From positions 17,302 to 81,301 of the forward strand of contig CAVUHK010000006.1 in assembly GCA_963741315.1 (NCBI GenBank): DNA of 64,000 bases, read 5' to 3'. How positions within the stretch are numbered: the first letter of the stretch is position 1; each line of letters opens with the position of its first letter. The translations under genes and the position numbers were made by a program. The notes below the pieces were generated by a model. It was not told the origin of the DNA. It worked only from the letters and a program-made list of their open reading frames with translations, and did no database searches. Shown in pieces: positions 8,465-17,724 of this stretch. Origin of the DNA: PALSA-1003 sp963741315. GTDB taxonomy: Bacteria > Pseudomonadota > Gammaproteobacteria > Burkholderiales > Casimicrobiaceae.

Positions 8465-9649
8465 CTACTTTGTCGACGCGCTGATGAGGTTGCCCGACGC
8501 GCTCTGCCACACCGCGCCCGCGCCGTTGGGCAGCGGCTGCGAAATGGCCGCGGCGCCGTCGGTGGCCAGCCGCCCGACCAGGCTGCCGTCACCCCGGTCG
8601 AGCAGGTGCAGGTAACCTTCGACGTCGACAACGCCCAGGTAGTCGCCGATCACCACCGGGCCGCTGGGATAGCGCAAGGTGAGCTTGTCCTGCTTCCATG
8701 CCGACGCGCCGGTGATCTTGTCCAGCGCGTGAATCGAGCCGTCGTCGGCGGTCAGGAACAGGTAGCGATTGTCGACGGCGATGCCGTTGAGGCTGGAGAA
8801 ATCGCGCGACCAGTTGAGGTTGCCGCGAACCAGTTCGAAGCAGGCGACGCGGCCCTGGAACGCCGCCGCGCAGACTTGCCGCTCTTCGACGACGGGCAGG
8901 CTGGTCACGTCGGCGATGCGCTCGAGTTCGGTAGAACCCTTGGGCGTGGCCACGCTCGCTTCCCAGGCGACCGCGCCGGTTGCCAGGTCCATCGCCAGGA
9001 GCTTGCCGCCGGCCGTGCCGGTGAACAGTCCGCCACGGCTGATGACGCCGCCGGCGAAGCGGCGCACGGTCAGAGGCGGATTGGTGCGCTGGTATACCCA
9101 TTTGCGCTCTCCGGTGGCCTCGACCAGTCCATAGAGCTTGCCGTCGAGCGACCACGCGACGACGATACCGTCCGCGCTGGTCGGCGGACCGGCAACTTCG
9201 CTGGAAATCCTCGCCTGCCATATCGCTTTGCCGCCGCTGTCGAACGCCAGTACATCGGCCTTGTTGTTGCCGGCGATCACGCTGTTGGCGCCCGCGCCGA
9301 CGCCCGTGGACAGCGTCTTCTCGGCGCTGATGCGCCAGATCTGCCTGCCGGTCGTCGGATCGACGCTGACGATGGTGCCGTCGGAACTCGCAGCGTAGAT
9401 CGCCTCCTTGCGCACGGCAGGCGCGAAGCCAAGGCTCATCTTGCCGCCGCCAAGTGACACCTGCCAGTCGATGCGGGCCGAGGCCTTGGCATCGAATGGC
9501 GGCAGCGGTCCCGGTTTCTTGACGCCGCGACCGATGCCCAGCCAGGCCAGCGATGGCGTCGGGATCGATGGAATCCAGGTCGACATCGTCTCGCAGCCGC
9601 CGAGCAACAGCGCGCCGCACGCCACGATCAGGCGCAGCCGTCTTGTCAC
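8465..9649 (-). CDS. bamB: Outer-membrane assembly lipoprotein BamB
   Basis: A 394-residue lipoprotein of the BAM complex, which inserts beta-barrel proteins into the outer membrane. The signal sequence ends in lipobox LLLGGC near residue 16. The rest forms a PQQ-type beta-propeller with repeated motifs such as VDPTTGRQIWR, VEATGERKWVY and MDLATGAVAWEA. The GTG start at 9649 overlaps the yfgM stop (GTGA), so the genes are translationally coupled. The longer open frame upstream only shadows yfgM. The yfgM-bamB-der order is conserved in beta- and gammaproteobacteria. Confidence 0.96.
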   Translation of the reverse strand: MTRRLRLIVACGALLLGGCETMSTWIPSIPTPSLAWLGIGRGVKKPGPLPPFDAKASARIDWQVSLGGGKMSLGFAPAVRKEAIYAASSDGTIVSVDPTTGRQIWRISAEKTLSTGVGAGANSVIAGNNKADVLAFDSGGKAIWQARISSEVAGPPTSADGIVVAWSLDGKLYGLVEATGERKWVYQRTNPPLTVRRFAGGVISRGGLFTGTAGGKLLAMDLATGAVAWEASVATPKGSTELERIADVTSLPVVEERQVCAAAFQGRVACFELVRGNLNWSRDFSSLNGIAVDNRYLFLTADDGSIHALDKITGASAWKQDKLTLRYPSGPVVIGDYLGVVDVEGYLHLLDRGDGSLVGRLATDGAAAISQPLPNGAGAVWQSASGNLISASTK

Positions 9650-10284
9650 TGCGTGCCACCCAGTGCTTCGAACTTCACCTGGACGAACTGGCGATACGGC
9701 GACTTGGGATCGAACTTGGCCATCGCGATCGTGTACGCGGCCTTGGCCTCCGCCGGTTTGCCGGCAGCGCTGAGGATATCGCCCCGGAGGTCGGCAAAGA
9801 TGGCGGCGAAGGCGTCGTCGGTCTTGCTGTCGAGAATCGCCAGCGCCGCGTCGTATTGCTTGTCGTCGAGCAGCAGTTCCGCCAGCCGGAAGCGCGCGAT
9901 TGCCTTGAGCGAATCTTCGCTCGCATGGTCGATCGCCCACTGCAGCTGCGCTTTCGCGCCCGCGTGGTCGCCCGAATCGTAGAGCAGCTTGGCGTAGAGC
10001 AATGCCGCGCGCGGCGCGTAGGCGGTGCCGGCGTAGCGATCCTCGATTTGCGTCGCCGGCTCCTTCGCCTTGGCGACCTCGTTGTCGCGTGCGGCCTGGC
10101 TGACCGCCTGATAGAGCACGCTTGCCTGCTCGGCCTGGCGCTGCTGGTACCAGCGCCAGCCTTGGTTGCCGACCATGACGATCGCGACGACCATCAGCAC
10201 GCCCGCGACGTACTTGCCGTAACGTGCCCACCACGCCTTGAGATCTTCCAGTTGGTCCTGTTCTTCCAGATCGTAGACTGCCAT
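9646..10284 (-). CDS. yfgM: YfgM/ancillary SecYEG translocon subunit-like protein
   Basis: A 212-residue protein with a cytoplasmic N-terminus (MAVYDLEEQDQLEDLKAWW), one membrane segment around residues 26-43 (VAGVLMVVAIVMVGNQGW) and a periplasmic tetratricopeptide-like region. YfgM associates with the SecYEG translocon and periplasmic chaperones and helps hand over secreted proteins. The acidic start followed by WWARYGKYV is characteristic. It lies 17 bases after hisS and overlaps bamB by 4 bases. Confidence 0.93.
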   Translation of the reverse strand: MAVYDLEEQDQLEDLKAWWARYGKYVAGVLMVVAIVMVGNQGWRWYQQRQAEQASVLYQAVSQAARDNEVAKAKEPATQIEDRYAGTAYAPRAALLYAKLLYDSGDHAGAKAQLQWAIDHASEDSLKAIARFRLAELLLDDKQYDAALAILDSKTDDAFAAIFADLRGDILSAAGKPAEAKAAYTIAMAKFDPKSPYRQFVQVKFEALGGTQ

Positions 10285-10301
10285 CTTTTTTCCTTGGTAA
10301 C

Positions 10302-11579
10302 TCAGTGATCGGTGCCGGAGTGCGAGCTCATCAGTCGCGCGGCAAGCTCGCCCGGCGCGAGCAGGGTCTGTTCGCCGGGGCCGCGCAGCGCCTTGACGGC
10401 GACTCGCTGCGCTGCAACTTCGTCGTCGCCGACGATGAGCGCATAGCGCGCGCCGCTGGCGTCGGCGCGCTTCATCTGCGATTTGAAACTGCCGCCGCCG
10501 CCGTTGACGACGATCGACAGTCCGGCATCGCGCAGGTCTTCCGCCACGGTGCGGGCAAGTGTCGCGGCGGTCTCGCCGACGTGAACGAAGTACGCGTCCG
10601 GCACGCTGTCCTCCGCCTCCGCGGCCTGTTCCATCAGCAGAATCACCCGTTCGATCCCGATGCCGAAGCCGCAGGCTGGCGTCGACTTGCCGCCCAGCTG
10701 CGTGAACAGGCCGTCATAGCGGCCGCCGCCGCCCACCGTACCTTGCGCGCCAAGACGATCGGTCATCCATTCGAATACGGTGCGGTTGTAGTAGTCGAGT
10801 CCGCGCACGAGGCGTGGGTTGATCGTGTACGCGATGCCGTGGTCGGCGAGCTGTTGCTGCAGGCCGTCGAAATGCGCCTTCGACGCGCTGCCGAGGCGAT
10901 CGAGCAGCCGCGGCGCGTCGGCGATCAGCGCTTGCAGCGCCGGGTTCTTGCTGTCGAGGATGCGCAGCGGATTCGTGTGCAAGCGGCGCTGCGAATCCGC
11001 ATCGAGTTCGGCGGCGTGCGCGCTGAAGTACGCGACGAGTTCATCGCGATGGGCACGACGTTCCTCGGGATCGCCGATGGAATTGATGTGCAGCGAGATA
11101 TCGTCGAGACCCAGCGTCTTCCACAGGCGGTGCAGCATCGCGATCTGCTCGGCGTCGACGTCCGGGCCTTCGAACCCGAGCGCTTCGGCGTCGAACTGGT
11201 TGAACTGCCGGTAGCGGCCCTTCTGCGGCCGCTCGTGGCGGAACATCGGCCCGCTGGTCCACACGCGCTGCGGACGCTCGTAAGTGAGATTGTGCTCGAT
11301 CGCCGCGCGCACGATGCCGGCGGTCGCCTCCGGGCGCAGGGTCAGGCTGTCGCCGTTGAGCCGGTCCTCGAACGTGTACATTTCCTTTTCGACGACGTCG
11401 GTGACTTCGCCGATCGCGCGCACGAACAGCGACGTGGCTTCGACCAGCGGCACCTGCATGTGCCGATAGCCGTATTGCCGCGTCACTTCGCGCATGGCCG
11501 CGTCGAAGCGCCGCCACAACGGCGCCGCGTCGGGCAGCACGTCGTTCATGCCGCGCACGGCCTGAATCACGCTGGCCAT
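10302..11579 (-). CDS. hisS: Histidyl-tRNA synthetase
   Basis: A 425-residue class II aminoacyl-tRNA synthetase. Conserved features are the N-terminal VRGMNDVLPD, the His-specific GLDYYNRTVFEW, and the GGGRYDGLFTQLGG and GFGIGIERV motifs (motif 3 holds the Arg). A C-terminal anticodon-binding domain follows (about residues 330-420). It charges tRNA-His in the cytoplasm. The start is ATG 11579 (MASVIQAVRGMND), 4 bases after ispG. The ispG-hisS-yfgM-bamB-der order is conserved in the group. Confidence 0.98.
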   Translation of the reverse strand: MASVIQAVRGMNDVLPDAAPLWRRFDAAMREVTRQYGYRHMQVPLVEATSLFVRAIGEVTDVVEKEMYTFEDRLNGDSLTLRPEATAGIVRAAIEHNLTYERPQRVWTSGPMFRHERPQKGRYRQFNQFDAEALGFEGPDVDAEQIAMLHRLWKTLGLDDISLHINSIGDPEERRAHRDELVAYFSAHAAELDADSQRRLHTNPLRILDSKNPALQALIADAPRLLDRLGSASKAHFDGLQQQLADHGIAYTINPRLVRGLDYYNRTVFEWMTDRLGAQGTVGGGGRYDGLFTQLGGKSTPACGFGIGIERVILLMEQAAEAEDSVPDAYFVHVGETAATLARTVAEDLRDAGLSIVVNGGGGSFKSQMKRADASGARYALIVGDDEVAAQRVAVKALRGPGEQTLLAPGELAARLMSSHSGTDH

Positions 11580-11583
11580 GGTG

Positions 11584-12876
11584 TTACGCGACCGCCTTGA
11601 TGGAGACCGATTTTCTTTCGGGTTTGAGATGCGGTCCCGCCGGCTCGCCGCCGTAGGTCGCGCGCACGTAGTCGGCGACGATCTGCTGGAATTCCTCGGC
11701 GATGCGCTCGCCGCGCAGCGTGACCGTTTTCTCGCCGTCCACGTACACCGGCGCAACCGGCATCTCGCCGCTGCCCGGCAGGCTGATCCCGACGTTGGCC
11801 ATCTTCGATTCGCCGGGGCCATTGACCACGCAGCCCATGACCGCGACGCTCATGTCTTCGACTCCGGCGTAACGGGTGCGCCAGACGGGCATCTGCTCGC
11901 GCAGGAACGATTCGATCTTCTGCGCGAGTTCCTGGAACGTGGTGCTGGTGGTGCGCCCGCAGCCGGGGCACGCCGTGACCTGCGGCGTGAATGAACGCAG
12001 GCCCAGCGTCTGCAGCATTTCCTGCGCGACGATGACCTCGCGCGTGCGATCGCCATTCGGCTCCGGGGTGAGCGAGACGCGGATGGTGTCGCCGATGCCT
12101 TGCTGCATGAGTACCGCCATCGCCGCGGTCGAGGCGACGATGCCCTTGGAGCCCATGCCGGCTTCGGTGAGCCCGAGATGCAGCGGGTAATCGCAGCGCC
12201 GCGCCAGTTCACCGTAGACCGCGATCAGGTCCTGCACGCCGGACACTTTGCACGACAGGATGATGCGATCGCCGGGCAGCCCGAGTTCCTCGGCGCGCTG
12301 TGCGCCGCCGATCGCCGAGACGACCAGCGCCTCGCGCAGGACCAGCGATGCATCCTGCGGCTCACTCGCGCGCGCGTTGTCGTCCATCATGCGCGCGAGC
12401 AGGTCGGCGTCGAGGCTGCCCCAGTTCACGCCGATGCGGACCGGCTTGTCCCACTTCATCGCCAGCTCGATCATGGTCGCGAACTGCGAGTCGCGCTTGC
12501 TGCCCTTGCCGACATTGCCCGGGTTGATGCGGTACTTGGCCAATGCCTGCGCGCATCCCGGGTTCGCACTCAGCAATTTATGGCCGTTGAAATGGAAGTC
12601 GCCGATCAGCGGCACGGCGCAACCTGCGGCGTCGAGCGCGTCGCGAATGGCCGGTACCGCAGCCGCCGCTTCGGCGGTGTTGACCGTGACGCGCACCAGT
12701 TCCGACCCGGCGCTGGCGAGTGCCCGCACTTGCGCGACGGTGGCGGCGACGTCGGCGGTGTCGGTATTGGTCATCGATTGCACGACGATCGGGGCGCCGC
12801 CGCCAATGCGCACGCCGGCAACCCGAGCCTGCCGCGTCGGCCGGCGCGCGACCATCGGGGCGTGCAAGGCGCTCAT
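11584..12876 (-). CDS. ispG: 4-hydroxy-3-methylbut-2-enyl diphosphate synthase (IspG/GcpE)
   Basis: A 430-residue [4Fe-4S] enzyme of the non-mevalonate isoprenoid pathway that converts the cyclic diphosphate MEcPP to HMBPP. The N-terminal TIM barrel includes PIVVQSMTNTDTAD and LIGDFHFNGHKLL. The C-terminal part holds the cluster Cys residues in ACPGCGRTTS and MGCVVNGPGESK. The start ATG 12876 (MSALHAPMVARRPTRQARV) overlaps the rodZ stop by 4 bases (ATGA). An insertion between barrel and cluster domains, usual in bacterial IspG of this size, seems to be present. Confidence 0.97.
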   Translation of the reverse strand: MSALHAPMVARRPTRQARVAGVRIGGGAPIVVQSMTNTDTADVAATVAQVRALASAGSELVRVTVNTAEAAAAVPAIRDALDAAGCAVPLIGDFHFNGHKLLSANPGCAQALAKYRINPGNVGKGSKRDSQFATMIELAMKWDKPVRIGVNWGSLDADLLARMMDDNARASEPQDASLVLREALVVSAIGGAQRAEELGLPGDRIILSCKVSGVQDLIAVYGELARRCDYPLHLGLTEAGMGSKGIVASTAAMAVLMQQGIGDTIRVSLTPEPNGDRTREVIVAQEMLQTLGLRSFTPQVTACPGCGRTTSTTFQELAQKIESFLREQMPVWRTRYAGVEDMSVAVMGCVVNGPGESKMANVGISLPGSGEMPVAPVYVDGEKTVTLRGERIAEEFQQIVADYVRATYGGEPAGPHLKPERKSVSIKAVA

Positions 12877-13847
12877 TGCAGTGTCAGGCGGGCGACGTTC
12901 TGCCGCGTGTACGACGACAGGTCGATCGTCTGGCCGCGGTAGGTCAACGTCACCGCGCGGGCATTGCCTAGCACGACTTCGAAAGGCGGAGTGCCGCGCA
13001 CGCCTTCGACTGCGTCGGCCGCGACCAGCTTTGACACGAGCAGCGTGCCGGTGCGATCGCGGATTTCGGTCCATGACGGACCCGTGTAGGCAAGCATCAA
13101 CGGCGCATCGGTCGCCGCCGGCACGGGTGCGACAACGGACGGCGTGGCTGTCGACGGCACGGCGGTTGCGGCAGTCGCCGTTGTCGTTGGCGACGCCGCA
13201 GCCGCAGGTGTGGGCGCGCCCATGCTCGCGTTCGCCGTCGGCGGCGCTCTTTCCGCGGCGATGGTCGCGGCAGCACCCGCCGGCCGGACCTCGCTGGCCA
13301 GGGGATTGGGCAGCGCGACCGCTGCGGGCACGGTTGCCTTCGTGTCGGGTGCCGTGCTGACCGGTCGCGACGGTTCGTTGAGGCTCGCCAGTCCGCCGCG
13401 ATACCACTCGTAGGCGGCCGCGGCGACGATGCAGCCGACGAGGGCCAGCGGGATCAGCCAGCGCGCGAGGTTCGGCCGTGCGATGGCGCTGCTCGGCAGC
13501 TCGGCGATCATCGAGCCGGTCGAATGCAATGTGGGTGATACCAGCGAAGCGGCGTGCGCCGCATCGGGCAACTGCGCGAGCAGGCGTGGCGCGTCCAAAC
13601 CGAGCAGGCGCGCGTAATTGCGCACGAAGCCGCGGATGAAGGTTCGCCCTGGCAACTCGGCGAAATTTTCGTCCTCGAGTGCCTTGACCTGGCGTTGCGC
13701 GAGCTTGAGCTGCTGCGCGACCTGATCGAGCGACAGCCCCGCGGCTTCTCGCGCGGCGCGCAACTGCTCGCCCGGCCGGGCCTCGGCAACGGGCAACGCC
13801 GGCGGCAACTCGTCGGCGCCCGCGAGCGGCTCGCCCAAAGCGTTCAC
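12873..13847 (-). CDS. rodZ: RodZ-like cell-shape protein (HTH + DUF4115)
   Basis: A 324-residue bitopic membrane protein. The N-terminal helix-turn-helix domain (about residues 25-95) contains LREAREAAGLSLDQVA-like sequence and FIRGFVRNYARLLGLD. A membrane segment (about residues 125-145, LARWLIPLALVGCIVAAAAY) and a long Ala/Pro/Thr-rich periplasmic linker come next. The C-terminal DUF4115 domain includes SWTEIRDRTGTLL. RodZ links MreB filaments to the cell-wall elongation machinery. GTG 13847 is chosen because it overlaps the pilW stop as GTGA; an in-frame TTG two codons upstream is possible but less likely. Confidence 0.92.
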   Translation of the reverse strand: MNALGEPLAGADELPPALPVAEARPGEQLRAAREAAGLSLDQVAQQLKLAQRQVKALEDENFAELPGRTFIRGFVRNYARLLGLDAPRLLAQLPDAAHAASLVSPTLHSTGSMIAELPSSAIARPNLARWLIPLALVGCIVAAAAYEWYRGGLASLNEPSRPVSTAPDTKATVPAAVALPNPLASEVRPAGAAATIAAERAPPTANASMGAPTPAAAASPTTTATAATAVPSTATPSVVAPVPAATDAPLMLAYTGPSWTEIRDRTGTLLVSKLVAADAVEGVRGTPPFEVVLGNARAVTLTYRGQTIDLSSYTRQNVARLTLQ

Positions 13848-14677
13848 ACGCAACCTTCGGTGGCGATCGCCTTGGTTTCGGGCGCGTCCGGATAGCGATT
13901 TTTCATCTGCGAGATGTACGACTGTTCCGCTTGTGTATCACCGAGCTTGCGCTCGACGCACATGCCCAGGTAGAGCGACTCGGGCGCCGGGTTGTTGGCC
14001 TGCATCACGCCCTTCATCCAGTTGCGCGCGTCGGGGTAGCGCGACTCCTTGTAGGCAATCAGCGCAAGCCCGTACGCGGCCAGCGCGTTGCCGGGTTGCG
14101 CGACCAGCGCGCGCCGGAAATACGTTTCGGCCAGGCGCATGTCGCCGAGCGTGATGGCGCAGCGCCCGGCGTTGACCAGCGCGACCTCGGGCGTCCGGTA
14201 GAGCGGATTGCGCACTGCCAGGTCGAACTGCGCCAGCGCCTCGCGCTCGCGCTTGTGCTGGCAAAGGTACCAGCCCCAGTTGTGATGGATTTCCGAATCG
14301 TCGGGCGCGAGCTGCAGTGCGCGCTCGAAGTTCTGTTCGGCTTTGCGGTCTTCGGCAAGCATCGAATACACCAGGCCGTAGACGTTGTAGGCCTGCGCGT
14401 AGTTGGGATCGAGCTTGACCGCGACGTTGAGCTCGTCGATCGCCACCTCCATCTGCCCGCGCTCGTAGTAGCCGGCTGCCAGGTCGGTATGCACGCGCGC
14501 GCGCTCGGCGGGCGGCACCTGCTGCGGTGTCGGCGCGGCGCTGGTGCGCACCGGTGCCGCGCGTTGCAGCTGCTCCGGTGTTTCGGCTTTCTTGGGATCG
14601 CTGGAGCAGCCGGCGAGCAGCCCCAAGGCCGCCAGCGAGCTGACAAGTACACGGATGAGTGCAGGGCGAATGATCAT
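13844..14677 (-). CDS. pilW: Type IV pilus biogenesis lipoprotein PilW/PilF (TPR)
   Basis: A 277-residue outer-membrane lipoprotein with lipobox LGLLAGCSS near residue 20, a short linker and tetratricopeptide repeats (YYERGQMEVAIDELNVAVKL, then AYNVYGLVYSMLAE and onward). Homologues help assemble the PilQ secretin of type IV pili. The ATG at 14677 follows the rlmN stop by 2 bases. The longer open frame is a shadow of rlmN. The rlmN-pilW-rodZ-ispG order is the standard beta/gammaproteobacterial arrangement and is the main reason for preferring PilW over a generic TPR lipoprotein. Confidence 0.93.
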   Translation of the reverse strand: MIIRPALIRVLVSSLAALGLLAGCSSDPKKAETPEQLQRAAPVRTSAAPTPQQVPPAERARVHTDLAAGYYERGQMEVAIDELNVAVKLDPNYAQAYNVYGLVYSMLAEDRKAEQNFERALQLAPDDSEIHHNWGWYLCQHKREREALAQFDLAVRNPLYRTPEVALVNAGRCAITLGDMRLAETYFRRALVAQPGNALAAYGLALIAYKESRYPDARNWMKGVMQANNPAPESLYLGMCVERKLGDTQAEQSYISQMKNRYPDAPETKAIATEGCV

Positions 14678-14679
14678 GA

Positions 14680-15786
14680 TCAGTGGGCGGCCACGGGTTG
14701 AACTTTGATGGTGCGGCGCTTGGTGCGATCCTGCACCTGTCCGGCAAGCTGGCCGCACGCCGCGTCGATATCGTCGCCGCGGGTCTTGCGCACCGTGGCG
14801 ACCAGGTCGGCTTCCTGCAGGATGCGCTGAAAGGCGACGATGCGATTGCGTGAACTGGTACCGAATTCGGTATTGGGAAACGGGTTGAAGGGGATCAGAT
14901 TGAACTTGCACGGCACGTTGCGCACGAGTTCGACCAGTTCGCGGGCCTGTTCCGGAGCATCGTTGACGTGGTCGAGCATCACGTACTCGAAGGTCACGAA
15001 ATCACGCGGCGCCTTTTCGATGTAACGAACGCAGGCCGCCAGCAGTTCCTTGAGCGGATACTTGCGATTGATCGGCACCAGCCGGTCGCGCAACACGTCG
15101 TTTGGCGCATGCAGGCTCACCGCGAGCGCGACGGGGCACGCGTCACCCAACCGGTCGATCGCGGGCACGATGCCCGATGTCGACAGCGTGACGCGACGGC
15201 GCGACAGGCCGTAGGCGTTGTCGTCGAGCATGACATGCATCGCGGTGACGACATTGTCGAAGTTGGTCAGCGGCTCGCCCATGCCCATCATCACGACATT
15301 GGTGACCGGATGGCGGCCCTGTTGCATCCACGGTGTCGACACGCCGTCGGCAAGCAGCGCCCGATTGGCATGCCAGAGCTGGCCCACGATTTCGCCGACG
15401 CTCAGGTTGCGGTTGAAGCCCTGTTTGCCGGTGGAGCAGAATGCGCAGTCCAGCGCGCAGCCTGCCTGCGACGAAATGCACAGCGTGCCGCGATCGTCCT
15501 CCGGGATGTAGACGGCTTCGATGGCGTTGGCGCCGCCGACGTCGAGCAGCCACTTGCGAGTGCCATCGCTGGCCGTCGAATCGCGCACGACCGCGGGCGC
15601 GCGGATTTCGGTGTCGCGCGCGAGCGACTCGCGCGTCGTCTTGGCCAGGTCGCTCATCGCCTCGACGCGATCGACCAGACCGTGGTGCAGCCACCGCAGC
15701 GTCTGCCGCGCGCGAAATGGCTTGTCGCCGCGCCCGACGAAATACGCTTCGAGGCCGGCCCGGTCGAAGTCGAGTAGGTTGATCAT
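14680..15786 (-). CDS. rlmN: Dual-specificity 23S rRNA A2503 / tRNA A37 methyltransferase RlmN
   Basis: A 368-residue radical-SAM enzyme that methylates C2 of A2503 in 23S rRNA and A37 in some tRNAs. The cluster-binding motif is GCALDCAFCSTG (C-x3-C-x2-C). Further signatures are VVMMGMGEPLTNFDNV and RVTLSTSGIVP. The methyl-carrying Cys near the C-terminus lies in DIDAACGQLAGQ. The start is ATG 15786 (MINLLDFDRAGLEAYF). It follows ndk by 28 bases, so ndk-rlmN-pilW and onward may be one transcript. Confidence 0.97.
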   Translation of the reverse strand: MINLLDFDRAGLEAYFVGRGDKPFRARQTLRWLHHGLVDRVEAMSDLAKTTRESLARDTEIRAPAVVRDSTASDGTRKWLLDVGGANAIEAVYIPEDDRGTLCISSQAGCALDCAFCSTGKQGFNRNLSVGEIVGQLWHANRALLADGVSTPWMQQGRHPVTNVVMMGMGEPLTNFDNVVTAMHVMLDDNAYGLSRRRVTLSTSGIVPAIDRLGDACPVALAVSLHAPNDVLRDRLVPINRKYPLKELLAACVRYIEKAPRDFVTFEYVMLDHVNDAPEQARELVELVRNVPCKFNLIPFNPFPNTEFGTSSRNRIVAFQRILQEADLVATVRKTRGDDIDAACGQLAGQVQDRTKRRTIKVQPVAAH

Positions 15787-15814
15787 GGCCGTGCCAGTGT
15801 CGTGCGCTCCCGCG

Positions 15815-16240
15815 CTAGCGACTGTGGATCTCGAGGGTCGGGAAGAAGTAGGCGATCTCGACGCGTGCGGTGTCAGGCCCGTCCGAGCCGTGCGCGGCGT
15901 TGGCATCGATCGATTCGGCAAAATCGGCGCGGATGGTTCCCGGCGCGGCCTTTTTCGGGTCGGTGGCACCCATCAGGTCGCGATTCTTGCCGATGGCGTT
16001 CTCGCCTTCCAATACCTGGATCATGACCGGCCCCGACGTCATGAATCCGACCAGGTCCTTGAAGAACGGCCGCCCCCGATGCACCGCGTAAAAGCCTTCG
16101 GCGTCGGGTTGGGCGAGCCAGGTCATCTTGGCCGCAACGATCTTCAGGCCGGCGCGCTCGAAGCGCGAATAGATCTCTCCGATGACGTTCTTGGCCACGG
16201 CATCGGGTTTGATGATCGAAAGGGTGCGTTCTACCGCCAT
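15815..16240 (-). CDS. ndk: Nucleoside diphosphate kinase
   Basis: A 141-residue kinase that balances NTP pools through a phosphohistidine intermediate. It begins MAVERTLSIIKPDAVAKN. The nucleotide-binding segment is YAVHRGRPFFKDLVGFMTSGP, and the catalytic His is in DANAAHGSDGPDTA. Length is that of the usual bacterial enzyme. An extended -10 promoter lies about 40 bases upstream, so ndk likely starts the long minus-strand transcript. Ndk upstream of rlmN is the common betaproteobacterial order. Confidence 0.98.
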   Translation of the reverse strand: MAVERTLSIIKPDAVAKNVIGEIYSRFERAGLKIVAAKMTWLAQPDAEGFYAVHRGRPFFKDLVGFMTSGPVMIQVLEGENAIGKNRDLMGATDPKKAAPGTIRADFAESIDANAAHGSDGPDTARVEIAYFFPTLEIHSR

Positions 16241-16278
16241 ACATGGGCTCCGACAGGATAATTCCGAGTAAATTCAAA

Positions 16279-16287
16279 ATTATACCA
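16279..16287 (-). promoter_or_regulatory. ndk: Extended -10 promoter for ndk
   Basis: Read on the minus strand, TGG-TATAAT (16287-16279) is a perfect -10 with the extended TGn element. It lies about 39 bases before the ndk ATG. No good -35 is visible at the right distance, as expected when the extended -10 compensates. Confidence 0.65.
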
Positions 16288-16326
16288 TGCCTGGCCCAGT
16301 TTTTCCCCTGGGCAGGGGTGCCCGGT

Positions 16327-17724
16327 TCAGGACATCATTCCCAGCGTTCTGGGCAACACCAGCGACAGCCACGGCCAGTAGGTCACCATCACCAGGAAGA
16401 CGAGCATGGTGAGCAGCCACGGCCAGACCGCAACCGTCAGTTCGGTAATGCCCATCTTGGTGATACCGCTGGCGACGTAGAGGTTCAGCCCCACCGGTGG
16501 GTGGCACATGCCGACTTCCATGTTGACCGTCATGATGATGCCGAAATGGACCGGGTCGATGCCGAGCTTCATCGCCACCGGGAACAGGATCGGCGCCATG
16601 ATCAGCACGATCGACGAGGGTTCCATGACGTTGCCGGCGAGCAGCAGCAGCACGTTGACGAACAGCAGGAATGCGACCTGACCCAAACCCTTGTCGAGCA
16701 TCCACGCCGCCATGGCCTGCGGGATCTGCTCCGAGGTCATCAGGAACGAGAACATCACCGCGTTGGTGATGATGTAGAGGAGCATCGCGCTCATGTTCGC
16801 CGAATCGAGCAGGACCTTCGGCACCCTGCGCAGCGTCAGGTCCTTGTAGACGAACACGGCGACGAAGAACGCGTACACGGCGCTCATGGCTGCCGCTTCG
16901 GTCGGCGTGAAGATACCGGTGTAGATGCCGCCGATCACCACGACGATCAGCAGCAGGCCCCAGACGCTTTCCCTGAACGTGCGCCAGCGTTCGCCCCACG
17001 ACGCCTTGGGCATGCGCGGATAGTTGTTCTTGCGCGCCTTCCACCAGGTGGTGAGCCCGAGCATGGTCGCCAGAACCAGCCCCGGGACGACGCCGGCCAT
17101 GAACAACTGGCCCACCGACGTGTTGGTCGCAACCGAGTACATCACCATGACGATCGACGGCGGAATCAGGATGCCCAGCGCGCCCGAAGTCGTGATGACG
17201 CCGGCGCCGAACTGCTTGGGAAAGCCCTGCCTGACCATCGCCGGCAGGATGATCGAACCGATGGCCACCACCGTCGCCGGCGAGGATCCCGAGACCGCGG
17301 CGAACAGCGCGCACGCCATCACGCCGGCGAGCGCCAGGCCGCCATACCAGTGACCGACCATAGACGAGGCGAAGTTGATCATCCGGCGCGCCACGCCGCC
17401 GTGGGTCAGGAAGTTGCCGGCGAGGATGAAGAACGGGATCGCCATGACCTCGAAGCGCTCGATGCCGGTGAACAGTTTCAGCGCCACCGAGGTGATCGGC
17501 ACGGTGGTCATCGTGAACAGGAACGTGAGCACGGTCAGGCCGAGTGAAATGGAAACCGGCATGCCGGTGAGCATCAGCCCGAACAGCAGTAGGAAGATGA
17601 TCAGCCACGGCGGAACGTGCAGGCCCGCCGCGAAGCCAAGCAACGGCAGGACCACCATCGCTGCGGGGAGGGCGGCGAGGAGGCGCATCGACGTGCTCGC
17701 TGGAGTGTTCGCCGTGGAGTTCAT
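16327..17724 (-). CDS. dctM: TRAP transporter large permease subunit DctM
   Basis: A 465-residue, very hydrophobic protein with about 12-13 membrane segments. TRAP-large-subunit signatures include MPVSISLGLTVLTFLF, VSGSSPATVVAIGSIILP and GVVPGLVLATML, and near the C-terminus MCHPPVGLNLYVASG. DctM drives substrate across the membrane using the sodium or proton gradient after DctP delivers it. Its ATG overlaps the dctQ stop (ATGA). The gene ends the dctP-dctQ-dctM operon; downstream comes ndk on the same strand with its own promoter. Confidence 0.95.
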   Translation of the reverse strand: MNSTANTPASTSMRLLAALPAAMVVLPLLGFAAGLHVPPWLIIFLLLFGLMLTGMPVSISLGLTVLTFLFTMTTVPITSVALKLFTGIERFEVMAIPFFILAGNFLTHGGVARRMINFASSMVGHWYGGLALAGVMACALFAAVSGSSPATVVAIGSIILPAMVRQGFPKQFGAGVITTSGALGILIPPSIVMVMYSVATNTSVGQLFMAGVVPGLVLATMLGLTTWWKARKNNYPRMPKASWGERWRTFRESVWGLLLIVVVIGGIYTGIFTPTEAAAMSAVYAFFVAVFVYKDLTLRRVPKVLLDSANMSAMLLYIITNAVMFSFLMTSEQIPQAMAAWMLDKGLGQVAFLLFVNVLLLLAGNVMEPSSIVLIMAPILFPVAMKLGIDPVHFGIIMTVNMEVGMCHPPVGLNLYVASGITKMGITELTVAVWPWLLTMLVFLVMVTYWPWLSLVLPRTLGMMS

